From positions 1 through 64,000 of the forward strand of contig JAXMAR010000020.1 in NCBI GenBank assembly GCA_046350295.1: a stretch of 64,000 nucleotides of DNA, given 5' to 3'. The position numbers and the translations under genes were made by a program. This document shows positions 47,800-55,402 of this stretch, in pieces (within the stretch, counting starts at the first letter, position 1; every line of letters starts with the position of its first letter). The notes beneath the pieces are model-generated. The model saw only the letters and a program-made list of their open reading frames with translations. It was not told the DNA's origin and searched no databases. The DNA comes from JAXMAR01 sp046350295. Its GTDB lineage: Bacteria > Planctomycetota > Planctomycetia > Gemmatales > Gemmataceae.

Positions 47800-48387
47800 A
47801 TGCCGGACCCGCAGCTTGTCGATCCCCACGACCCCGTGATGACCGGGGAGAACTCCTTCCTCCGCCTGTCCTCGGACAGCGGCAAGACCTTCGTGCACCG
47901 CACAAGCCACTGGCGCGTCCTCTGGTCACCCGCCGGACAGGGGCACGCCCTCTTCATCGAAAGCCCCCTCACCGGTAAGACGCCGCGCATCTACGCCGAC
48001 AACGCCGCCGTGGCCCGCTTCCTCCAGCGCACGATCGAGGTGATGCTGCACAAGCCGTTCGCGGACGAATCGTTGCCCATCATCGACGCGAAGTTCGAGC
48101 GTGCCGGCCACTCGCTGAGCACGGCCGAAGAGCGGATCGTCTCCGCCCGCGACACGATCATCCTCTCCTGGTGGAACCTGATGGAGCCGTTCGTGCTGAC
48201 GCTGCCGCCCGGAGCGTTGAACCGCCCGCTGGGCGTCTACTCCACGTTCCTGCCCGCGCGCGAGGCGCAGTTGTCCGTGAACGGCGAAGCGGGCGCCGGC
48301 GCCGTGATCCTGCAAGATCGCTTCGGCAGAGCGGCGTCCAGTTGCTGTCTCGCGTGGTCGGAGACGTGGACCAAGCCGAAGGGGTGA
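47800..48387 (+). CDS. Hypothetical protein
   Basis: A 195-residue protein without signal peptide or membrane segment; I do not recognise the family. It reads beta-rich in the first half (SFLRLSSDSGKTFVHRTSHW, GHALFIESPLTG) and has AEERIVSARDTIILSWWNLM in the middle, then PLGVYSTFLPAREAQLSVNG. It starts 79 bases after the DUF1805 stop and 29 bases before the amidohydrolase gene. Codon pattern and the close spacing to its neighbours support it as a gene. Its position suggests a role with the amidohydrolase. Confidence 0.62.
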   Translation: MPDPQLVDPHDPVMTGENSFLRLSSDSGKTFVHRTSHWRVLWSPAGQGHALFIESPLTGKTPRIYADNAAVARFLQRTIEVMLHKPFADESLPIIDAKFERAGHSLSTAEERIVSARDTIILSWWNLMEPFVLTLPPGALNRPLGVYSTFLPAREAQLSVNGEAGAGAVILQDRFGRAASSCCLAWSETWTKPKG

Positions 48388-48416
48388 CCGGGCTCGCCCG
48401 CGAGTAGGAGATTTCC

Positions 48417-49337
48417 ATGAGACGACGCGACTTCCTCATCGCCGGAGTAGGCGGTCTAATGGCGAGCGGCGTCTCCGCCAAGGAGACGCCCAAGCTCGAG
48501 ATCATCGATACCCACACCCACTTCTACGACCCCACGCGGCCCGAAGGCGTCCCCTGGCCAGGCCGCGCCGACAAGCGGCTCTATCGCCGAGTCTTGCCCG
48601 AGGAATACAAGAGACTCGCCCGCCCGCATGGCGTCGTGGGGACGGTCGTCGTCGAGGCCAGCCCGTGGGTCAACGACAACCAGTGGCTCCTCGACCTGGC
48701 CGCGAAGGAGCCGTTCCTGGTCGGCGTCGTCGGCAATCTCAATCCCGCGGCCGACTCTTTCGAGAAGAACCTGCGCCGTTTCGCGCGCGATCGCCTGTTC
48801 CGTGGCATCCGCATCTCCCATGACAACCTGAGGGCCGGGCTGAAAGGCAACCTCGTCGCCCGCTGCCGGCTGCTGCTCGACCACAACCTGGAGTTGGACG
48901 TGAACGGCGGCCCCGACATGCCGGCCGATGCCGCGCGTCTCGCCGCCGAATTGCCGAAGCTGCGCCTCGTCCTCAACCACTGCGCCAACCTGCGAATCGA
49001 CGGCCGCGATCCGCCGCGCGCCTGGCGCGAAGGCATGCAAGCGGCGGCGCGACATCCCAACGTTTTCTGCAAGGTGTCCGCCCTCGTCGAGCAGACCGCG
49101 CGGACCCCGGCGCCGCGCGACGTCGACTACTATCGACCGGTCCTCGATGCGCTCTGGACGCTCTTCGGCGAGGACCGCCTCATCTTCGGCAGCAACTGGC
49201 CGGTCTCGGAGAATGGAGCGCCGTTCGCGACCGTCGTTGACGTCGTTCGGGCGTACTTCAGCGGCCAAGGGGAGAGAGCGACTGGCAAGTTCTTCCTGGC
49301 CAATTCGCAGGCGGCGTATGGATGGCGGAAGCGGTAA
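48417..49337 (+). CDS. Amidohydrolase-family protein, Tat-exported
   Basis: A 306-residue member of the amidohydrolase superfamily (PF04909-type TIM barrel). The signal is MRRRDFLIAGVGGLMASGVS, a twin-arginine motif. The metal-binding start of the barrel is IDTHTHFYDP near residue 31, followed by VGTVVVEASPWVNDNQWLL, RLVLNHCANLRIDG and FGSNWPVSE, near 262, whose Asn replaces the Asp seen in many relatives (GSDWP). That change could alter metal binding. Substrate unknown; related enzymes hydrolyse lactones or decarboxylate aromatic acids. It is convergent with the kinase gene, 7 bases between stops. Confidence 0.83.
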   Translation: MRRRDFLIAGVGGLMASGVSAKETPKLEIIDTHTHFYDPTRPEGVPWPGRADKRLYRRVLPEEYKRLARPHGVVGTVVVEASPWVNDNQWLLDLAAKEPFLVGVVGNLNPAADSFEKNLRRFARDRLFRGIRISHDNLRAGLKGNLVARCRLLLDHNLELDVNGGPDMPADAARLAAELPKLRLVLNHCANLRIDGRDPPRAWREGMQAAARHPNVFCKVSALVEQTARTPAPRDVDYYRPVLDALWTLFGEDRLIFGSNWPVSENGAPFATVVDVVRAYFSGQGERATGKFFLANSQAAYGWRKR

Positions 49338-49344
49338 CGCGTCG

Positions 49345-50709
49345 CTACCGCAGAAATGACGCCAGCGCGAGCAAGACCGCGGCCACCGATAAGCCGAGGG
49401 CCAATGTCGTCTGCACGGAGGCGGGAAAGCGCGGCCCCGGCGCCGCGGCCCTGCCTCGCCCGCTGCCGAGGGGACTGGAGGCGCGTTTCGTCTTTACCGG
49501 CTTGGTCTTCGCCGGCCCGAGCTTCAGAGTCGACGCTCGCTTCTTCTTCACGGTTTGGCCCCGCTCTTTGTCCCAGCCGTAGAGGGCCTCCGCCAACTCA
49601 GCGCAGTGGGCGTAGCGCTCGTGCGGGTCCTTTTCCAAGGCGCGCAGGCAGATGATCTCCAGCTCGCGCGGCGTCCGCGGATTGATGGAGCGCGGGGCCG
49701 GCGGCCGGGATTCGACGTGATCGTGAATGACCGAGATCATCGAGCCGTTGAACGGCGCCCGGCCCGTCAGGACTTCGTAAAGAATCACGCCCAGGCTGTA
49801 CTGATCGCTGGCGGCCAGCACCTCCGTCCCCTGGCCTCGCGCCTGCTCCGGCGACATGTAGCGCGGCGTGCCGACCAGGGCGCCCTCGCGCGTCATGCGC
49901 TCCTCGGCCCGGCGAAAGGCGACGCCGAAGTCGGTCAGCAGCGGCTGCCCGGTCTCGTCGATCAGGATGTTGCTCGGCTTCACGTCCCGGTGGACCACGC
50001 CCTGCTCGTGCGCGTAGGCCAGCGCCTGCGCCACCTGGGCGACCAGGCGGACGCCCTCCTCCAGCGACAAGAGTCGCTGCTCCAGACGCTGTTGCAGCGT
50101 CTGTCCGGTCACGATCGCCGAGGCGATGTAGAAGAAATTGCCCTGCCGCCCCGCGTCGAAGACCGGCACGATGTGCGGATGCCGCAGGTTTGCCGCCGCC
50201 CGCGCTTCGCGCAGGAACCGCTTCACGCGGTCGCCCTCCTCGTCCCCCGCCTCCATCCGCACCACCTTGAGCGCGATGGCACGATCCAGCGGCGGATCGT
50301 ACGCCTCGTAGACCCGGCCGAACGCGCCCTCGCCGAGGAAGCGGCGAATCTCGAAGCGGCCGAGCCGGATGGGCATGTTCTTGCGCTCGGGCCGGCCCGT
50401 ACCGGCATGCGAGGCCGCAGTATTCGGGACCATTGCCTCCGGGGCGAGAGACAGCGAACCGAGCGGCATGTCGGGAAGAGGGGTTGGGGCCAGGTCGACG
50501 GGGCTTGACGCCTCGAAGGGCGCGTCGTGCGCCGCAGCGGCCTGGCGCGGCGCGGACAGCGTGGTCGCCGGCCCGGCGTGGTATTCGATCCGCTCCCAGC
50601 GAAGGCGGAGACTCAGTCCGCAGTGGGGGCATTGCGAGCGTTCACCGGAGGCCGCGACGTTCCAACTCTGGCCGCACGCGGGATTGGGACAGAGAACAGC
50701 GAGATTCAT
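49345..50709 (-). CDS. Ser/Thr protein kinase with N-terminal zinc ribbon
   Basis: A 454-residue kinase. Start ATG 50709 (MNLAVLCPNPACGQSWNV), nine codons inside the longest frame. The zinc ribbon uses CPNPAC and CPHC (residues 7-30). A low-complexity linker (about 35-110) leads to the kinase domain (about 118-380): LGEGAFGRVYEA, Lys in AIALKVVRM, HRDVKPSN near 240, LTDFGVAF and MSPEQARGQ. All catalytic residues are present. A basic stretch (KKKRASTLKLGP) and one C-terminal membrane helix (TLALGLSVAAVLLALASF) end the protein, so the ribbon and kinase face the cytoplasm. Substrates unknown. Confidence 0.93.
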   Translation of the reverse strand: MNLAVLCPNPACGQSWNVAASGERSQCPHCGLSLRLRWERIEYHAGPATTLSAPRQAAAAHDAPFEASSPVDLAPTPLPDMPLGSLSLAPEAMVPNTAASHAGTGRPERKNMPIRLGRFEIRRFLGEGAFGRVYEAYDPPLDRAIALKVVRMEAGDEEGDRVKRFLREARAAANLRHPHIVPVFDAGRQGNFFYIASAIVTGQTLQQRLEQRLLSLEEGVRLVAQVAQALAYAHEQGVVHRDVKPSNILIDETGQPLLTDFGVAFRRAEERMTREGALVGTPRYMSPEQARGQGTEVLAASDQYSLGVILYEVLTGRAPFNGSMISVIHDHVESRPPAPRSINPRTPRELEIICLRALEKDPHERYAHCAELAEALYGWDKERGQTVKKKRASTLKLGPAKTKPVKTKRASSPLGSGRGRAAAPGPRFPASVQTTLALGLSVAAVLLALASFLR

Positions 50710-51134
50710 GAAGCGCCACCGCTCCCGCTGCGTCACCGACCGCGCAGCGGGTGTTTTTTAGGAATCCTCCCAACCGGGCTTTCAGAGGCGTCTGCCTGAC
50801 GCGTGAACGGGCGCAGCCTCGGCGGCTTCGGCAACTGTCAAACGTGGGACGTGCAACCAGCGCGGGTACGGAGCAAAGACAGCGATATGCTCGAGTCCAC
50901 AATACTGGCACGCAACAGCGAGTCGCCACCAAACGTTAAGACGGGTTAATCACACAGTAACATTTTTCGCGCCGGATGCAATAAGCTGTTCGCCGTAGCT
51001 TTCCCAGATTGTTGATTTCGGCTGCAATAGCGAAGGATTCCCAGCGCGTGTCGTTTTCCTTTGCCTTGGACCCGCGACCCCGCCTAACATCACCACAGGA
51101 CGAGAGCCCCCACCGTTCGCGAAGGGAGCGATTG
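50710..51134. other. Divergent intergenic region
   Basis: About 425 bases between a kinase and an exported amidohydrolase. TAACAT at 51085-51090 is a -10 candidate for the latter. Runs such as AAACGTTAAGACGGGTTAAT near 50932-50951 are AT-richer than the surroundings and may be regulatory. No gene or RNA recognised. Confidence 0.4.
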
Positions 51135-52085
51135 ATGTCGATGCGTCTGACGCTGATCGTCGCCGGTTCCTTGGTCTTGAGCGCCGTCGCCATACAGGCG
51201 GTCGGCGCCGGCCGGCTGAAAGAAGAGGCGAAACCCATGAGAGCGGACTACATCGACGCCCACGTCCACGTCTGGACCCCCGACACGACACGCTATCCGC
51301 TCGCGGCCGGCTTCAAGAAAGAGGACATGAAGCCGGCGTCGTTCACGCCCGAGGAGTTGTTCAAGCACTGCAAGCCCGCGGGCGTGGGACGCATCAACCT
51401 CATCCAGATGAGCTTCTATGGCTTCGACAACTCCTACATGCTCGACACGATCGCGAAGTATCCCAAGGTGTTCGTCGGTACCGCCGTCATCGATCCGTAT
51501 GGCAAGGATCCGGAAGCTGAGATGAGCGCCCTCGCCAAGAAGGGCGTGCGCGCCTTCCGCATCCATCCCAAGCTCTCCAAGGAACCGGCCGAGAAATGGC
51601 TGCGGCCCGAGGGCTACAAGAAGATGTTCGCCGCCGGCGCGCGCAACAACCAGGCGCTGGCTTGCTTGATCGGCCCCGATGGGTTGCCGGAGGTGGAGCG
51701 CATGTGCAAGGAGTTCCCGGACACGCCGGTGATCATCGACCATCTGGCCCGCATCGGCGCCGATGGCCCGATTCGCGACGCGGACGTCGACCTCCTCTGT
51801 TCTCTGGCCAAGCACAAGAAGGTGATGGTCAAGGTCGGCGCCTTTTACGCCCTGGGCAAGAAGCAGGCGCCGTACACCGACCTCGCCCCGATGATCAAGA
51901 AGGTCGTCCTGGCTTTCGGCCCCCAGCGTTGCATGTGGGAGAGCGACTGCCCGTTTCAGGTGCAGGGAGAGCACACCTATCAGGCCAGCATCGACCTCGT
52001 GCTGCGGCGTCTCGATTTCCTGAGCGCCGACGACAAGGACTGGCTGCTGCGGAAGACGGCCGAGAACTTCTTCTTTGCGAAATGA
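51135..52085 (+). CDS. Amidohydrolase-family protein, Sec-exported
   Basis: A 316-residue amidohydrolase superfamily protein (PF04909 type). Signal peptide MSMRLTLIVAGSLVLSAVAI, then metal motif IDAHVHVWTPDTTRYP near residue 42. Further blocks are RINLIQMSFYGFDNSYMLD, RAFRIHPKLSKEP, PVIIDHLARIGADG and MWESDCPFQVQ near 275, with the Asp of the family (S-D-C-P) retained. AAGGGAGCGATTG is the ribosome site. The organism has a second exported member at 48417, which has Asn at the equivalent place. Substrate unknown. Convergent with an MBL hydrolase. Confidence 0.84.
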   Translation: MSMRLTLIVAGSLVLSAVAIQAVGAGRLKEEAKPMRADYIDAHVHVWTPDTTRYPLAAGFKKEDMKPASFTPEELFKHCKPAGVGRINLIQMSFYGFDNSYMLDTIAKYPKVFVGTAVIDPYGKDPEAEMSALAKKGVRAFRIHPKLSKEPAEKWLRPEGYKKMFAAGARNNQALACLIGPDGLPEVERMCKEFPDTPVIIDHLARIGADGPIRDADVDLLCSLAKHKKVMVKVGAFYALGKKQAPYTDLAPMIKKVVLAFGPQRCMWESDCPFQVQGEHTYQASIDLVLRRLDFLSADDKDWLLRKTAENFFFAK

Positions 52086-52172
52086 GATCGGAACCGGTCC
52101 CCCGGCCGTGGACCATCCTGGTGGTCGGCGCTTTTTTGCCGGTTCAGGCAGAAGCGATCTTTCATCGCCACA

Positions 52173-52856
52173 TCACAGTTCCAACGCCTCGCCCGGCTTC
52201 AAGATGACGGGGTGGGCGGCGGTTTCGCGGTGGACGCGGTTAGCCCAGCGCTGGGCGTCCTGGGCGATCAAGGGAAAGGTGTTGTAGTGGATGGGGGTGA
52301 CCTTGGCGGGCATGAGGAGCTTGACGGCTCGGACAGCGTCGTCGGGGCCCATGGTGTAGTTGTCGCCGATGGGGAGGAGGGCGAGGTCGATGCCTTCCTC
52401 GCCGATCAGGCGCATGTCGCCGAAGAGGCCGGTGTCGCCGGCGTGGTAGATCTTCTTGCCGTTCTTGAGATAGATGAGGAAGCCGGCGGGGTTGCCGCCG
52501 TTCGAGCCGTCGGGGAGCATGGAGCCGTGGAAGGCGAGGGTGAGCTTGACGCGGCCGAAGGGGTGGTTGAAGCCGCCGCCGTGCTGCTGGCCGTGGGCCT
52601 TGACTCCTTGCTTGGCGAGCCATTCGCTGATCTCGTAGTTGCAGATGACGGTGGCGCCGGCGCCCTTGGCGATCTTGATCGTGTCGCCCAGGTGGTCGGC
52701 GTGGCCGTGCGAGACGAGGATGAAGTCCGCTTGCGCCTTGTCGGCGGGGATGGCGGCGGCGGGGTTGCCGGTGAGGAAGGGGTCGATGAGGATCTTGTGG
52801 CCGGAGGTTTCGAGGTAGACGGCGGAGTGGCCGAGCCAGCGGACGAGGGTTTGCAT
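52173..52856 (-). CDS. UPF0173-type metal-dependent hydrolase (MBL fold)
   Basis: A 227-residue metallo-beta-lactamase-fold hydrolase of the UPF0173 group. It starts MQTLVRWLGHSAVYLETSGH; the HxHxDH motif is VSHGHADHLGD near residues 50-60. Later ligands are in HAGDTGLFGDM and IHYNTFP. The conserved NGGNPAGFLI segment matches UPF0173. No signal peptide, so cytoplasmic. The substrate is not known for this family. It is 19 bases downstream of the nucleotidyltransferase gene. Confidence 0.9.
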   Translation of the reverse strand: MQTLVRWLGHSAVYLETSGHKILIDPFLTGNPAAAIPADKAQADFILVSHGHADHLGDTIKIAKGAGATVICNYEISEWLAKQGVKAHGQQHGGGFNHPFGRVKLTLAFHGSMLPDGSNGGNPAGFLIYLKNGKKIYHAGDTGLFGDMRLIGEEGIDLALLPIGDNYTMGPDDAVRAVKLLMPAKVTPIHYNTFPLIAQDAQRWANRVHRETAAHPVILKPGEALEL

Positions 52857-52875
52857 GGGGGTCCTTGGGCAAGTG

Positions 52876-53712
52876 TCAATGGATTGGAGTCTGGTCGAGC
52901 GCTTTGGTCAGCAGGTCGTCGAGGCCGAGGCGCGGCGCCCAGTGACGAAGGTAATCGATGTCGAGCGCCGTGCCAAGCGTTTGCATGACGCCGAGGACGT
53001 CTTTCCACTGTTGCTCGGAGGTCTCCCCGCCAAGGCGATACCAGCGCAGCTTGAAGAGACAGACGTCCTCGGGCGACTGGATGAAGACGGCCTTGCCCTC
53101 GAGGAGCGGCACGGCGATGCGGCGCCGCATGGCTTCCTGCTCGAACGGGTCGTCCTTGGCGATGAAGACGTCGACCTTGAAGCCTTCACGTGTGTTGATG
53201 ATGTTGAAGCTGCCGCGGGTGCGGACCGCATCCTGGATAGCGGGCAAGCTGACGTAGTAGTCGGGCCCGAAGGCGGCGGTGAGCGTTTCTTCTTTTCCCG
53301 GGAACGGCCTGACGGTGATATCGGCGTCCTGCGTGAAGCGCGGGATGCCGTGGACGGAGCTGGCCATGGAGCCGCCGAGGGCGTAGAGGATGTCGAGGTG
53401 GTCGAAGACGGCCAGGACTTCGGCGAGGACGGCGAGGTTGGCCGGAGCGTTCATGGTTGAAGGGGAGATCGGGATACTAGCGTCGTTGTCCGAGCACTCG
53501 CGGCGGCCGGGTCGCCAGCGGTAGGCAAGATTCAGCCAATCCCCAACTGTCTCCTCAGGCGCGACGTTCGGCTGCCGAAGGCGCAGGCCCGCCGCATGAA
53601 GTGCGCGAGCGCTGGCGAACGCGTCGCCCAGTGAGCGCCACTTGGCGACGGGGGAACGGCGGCATTGAAGGTCCTGCCAGATCGCAAGGGCTTCGGGGGT
53701 AGTGTCCGTCAT
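52876..53712 (-). CDS. Nucleotidyltransferase-fold protein with N-terminal partner segment
   Basis: A 278-residue reading frame from ATG 53712 (MTDTTPEALAIWQDLQC); an ATG at 53730 also exists. The first 85 residues are a small helical segment (KWRSLGDAFASARALHAAGL) that elsewhere I recall as a separate small gene. From Met at 53454 (MNAPANLAVLAEVLAVFDHL) the rest is a nucleotidyltransferase-like domain with LGGSMASSVHGIPRFTQDAD, containing the GGS and DxD pattern, then GFKVDVFIAKDDPFE and SPEDVCLFKLRWYRLGG. It resembles the AbiEii/MNT group used in toxin-antitoxin pairs. No stop separates the halves here, so this is either a fusion or two genes with 53454 as the second start. Activity unproved. 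Confidence 0.72.
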   Translation of the reverse strand: MTDTTPEALAIWQDLQCRRSPVAKWRSLGDAFASARALHAAGLRLRQPNVAPEETVGDWLNLAYRWRPGRRECSDNDASIPISPSTMNAPANLAVLAEVLAVFDHLDILYALGGSMASSVHGIPRFTQDADITVRPFPGKEETLTAAFGPDYYVSLPAIQDAVRTRGSFNIINTREGFKVDVFIAKDDPFEQEAMRRRIAVPLLEGKAVFIQSPEDVCLFKLRWYRLGGETSEQQWKDVLGVMQTLGTALDIDYLRHWAPRLGLDDLLTKALDQTPIH

Positions 53713-53828
53713 TTCTTCTGAGAGTGGCAAACGAAGGCGTCCTTGTCAACCGTGGAAAAACTCACGCGTTTTTTTCTACCGGCCTGGTCCGGTTCTCAGG
53801 ATAATAAACGGCGCCATAATCCTAGTGG

Positions 53829-54416
53829 ATGAGAATGGCCGAGACACCGCGAAGCCTGCTCGAGCGCCTGCGCATCCAGGCCGATCCGCAGTCGTGGCAG
53901 CGGCTCGTCGACCTTTATGCGCCGCTGCTACGCAACTGGCTGCGTCACTACGGCGTCTCCGCAGCCGATGCGGACGACGTCGTCCAGGACGTGCTGGCGG
54001 TGCTGGTCCGTGAAATACCTCATTTTCGCCACGATTTGCGCCGCGGCGCCTTTCGCCGCTGGCTGCGCGGCATCATGGTCAACCGCCTGCGTGTCTTCTG
54101 GCGCGAACGCCAAGCGCGGACCAGCGCACAGGCGCCGGATCCGGACACGTTCCTGCAGCGCCTGGAAGACCCCTCCAGCGAACTGAACGATTTCTGGGAC
54201 CGCGAGCATGACCGGCAAATCCTGCAACGCCTGCTGACGCTCCTGGAGCCGGAGTTCGAGGCGACGACCTGGCAGGCCTTCCGCCTTGTCGCCGTGGAAG
54301 GCCGGTCCCACCTGGAGGCGGCGCAACACCTCGGCTTGTCCCCCAACGCTGTCCGGATCGCCAAGTCGCGCGTCCTGAAGCGCATGCGTCAGGAGGCGGA
54401 AGGCCTGATTGACTGA
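53829..54416 (+). CDS. ECF-type sigma factor
   Basis: A 195-residue sigma-70 family protein of the ECF type. Region 2 is ADADDVVQDVLAVLVREIPHF (residues about 46-66) followed by RGAFRRWLRGIMVNRLRVFWRE. Region 4 is LTLLEPEFEATTWQAFRLVA with the helix-turn-helix SHLEAAQHLGLSPNAVRIAK and a closing RMRQEAEGL. This is the layout of the planctomycete ECF groups linked to Ser/Thr kinases. It starts ATG 53829 (an ATG at 53835 also fits) and is divergent from the nucleotidyltransferase gene. An exported protein and a kinase with an anti-sigma-like motif follow, so it is probably controlled by that kinase. Confidence 0.9.
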   Translation: MRMAETPRSLLERLRIQADPQSWQRLVDLYAPLLRNWLRHYGVSAADADDVVQDVLAVLVREIPHFRHDLRRGAFRRWLRGIMVNRLRVFWRERQARTSAQAPDPDTFLQRLEDPSSELNDFWDREHDRQILQRLLTLLEPEFEATTWQAFRLVAVEGRSHLEAAQHLGLSPNAVRIAKSRVLKRMRQEAEGLID

Positions 54417-54519
54417 CTTTTCCCGGAAACGCCGCCTTCTCTGAAATGATCCACCAGCCACGCGCCTTTCTCTACGGGCAAATAACTTTCTTCGCGCTTC
54501 GTTTCTCGTGGAGGTCGTC

Positions 54520-55296
54520 ATGCGGGCTCGATTCTTCGGCTTCGTTCTGAGTGTCAGCGTGCTGAGCGTCGGCGTGGTGAGTGTCAGCCTGAACAATCTT
54601 TCGGCTGCCGCCGCCGACGAGCCGGGCAAGTTCGTTGGCACGTGGAAAGGCGCCATCGCCGGCTACGACGAGATATGGACGGTCAGGAACAAGGACGGAA
54701 GCTGGTCGATCAACGGCAAGTTCCAGGTGCGCGGAATGGATGCCGGTTCGTTTATCGGCGCCGATATCAAGGAGTCCATGGGGACGTTGACGTTCACGCG
54801 CAGGTTCGTCAAAAACCCAAAGAACCCTGCCTTGCCCGATGAAGTCGCGATCATCGTGAAGACGGAGGGCGAGAACCTCAGCTACACATGGAGTACGAAA
54901 GGAAAAAAAGGCGCCAGCGCCCTGGAGAGGACGGTGGAAGGAGCCGAAAAGACGACCGAGAAGACCGCAGCCGATGCTCTGGGAAGATTCAAGGGCGTTT
55001 GGGCCGCCAACGTGGCGACTGGGTTCCGCGTCGTGATGCAGATCAGCCAAAAGGAAGAGAAGGTCGAGGTGGCCGCGAATTATTTCAACAAGAAGGGTCT
55101 GCTGGCCGGCGCCTTTGTCGGGGCCGATGTGACGCTCAAGGACGGCGTTCTCACCTTCTCGCAACAGTTTCTGAAGAAACCTGTGAGCACCTGGAGTAAC
55201 GGTAAGTTGCACACACTGGAAATCGTGAGCGATAATGTCCTGAAGTTCAGCTGGAAGGGCGGCAGCTCCGAGAGCTTCACTCGCATCAGCAAGTAG
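54520..55296 (+). CDS. Exported protein with two copies of a novel domain
   Basis: A 258-residue exported protein. ATG 54520 (MRARFFGFVLSVSVLSVGVV) follows GTGGAGGTCGTC, so the ribosome site fixes the start. After the signal peptide come two related domains of about 100 residues. The first begins KFVGTWKGAIAGYDEIWTV and has FIGADIKESMGTLTFTRRFV. The second begins RFKGVWAANVATGFRVVMQI and has FVGADVTLKDGVLTFSQQFL and LKKPVSTW. The second is very close to the C-terminal domain of the next gene product (about two thirds identical by eye), while the first is a divergent copy. I know no name for this domain. It is beta-rich with a W-x-G start and F/Y pattern. Confidence 0.78.
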   Translation: MRARFFGFVLSVSVLSVGVVSVSLNNLSAAAADEPGKFVGTWKGAIAGYDEIWTVRNKDGSWSINGKFQVRGMDAGSFIGADIKESMGTLTFTRRFVKNPKNPALPDEVAIIVKTEGENLSYTWSTKGKKGASALERTVEGAEKTTEKTAADALGRFKGVWAANVATGFRVVMQISQKEEKVEVAANYFNKKGLLAGAFVGADVTLKDGVLTFSQQFLKKPVSTWSNGKLHTLEIVSDNVLKFSWKGGSSESFTRISK

Positions 55297-55402
55297 GCCG
55301 TTGGCAGGCGCTGTGCGAGAGACTTGTGTATCCTCCTCGGCCGCCGCCGAGGGCTCGATTTGTCTCTGGCGCTTCCGGAGACCGGCTTTTCGTCGCACAG
55401 CC

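Noticed and set aside
52111..52137. Possible terminator with T-tract between convergent genes
   Set aside because: The stem (ACCATCCTGGT type) is short and irregular, so I left it out of the feature list.
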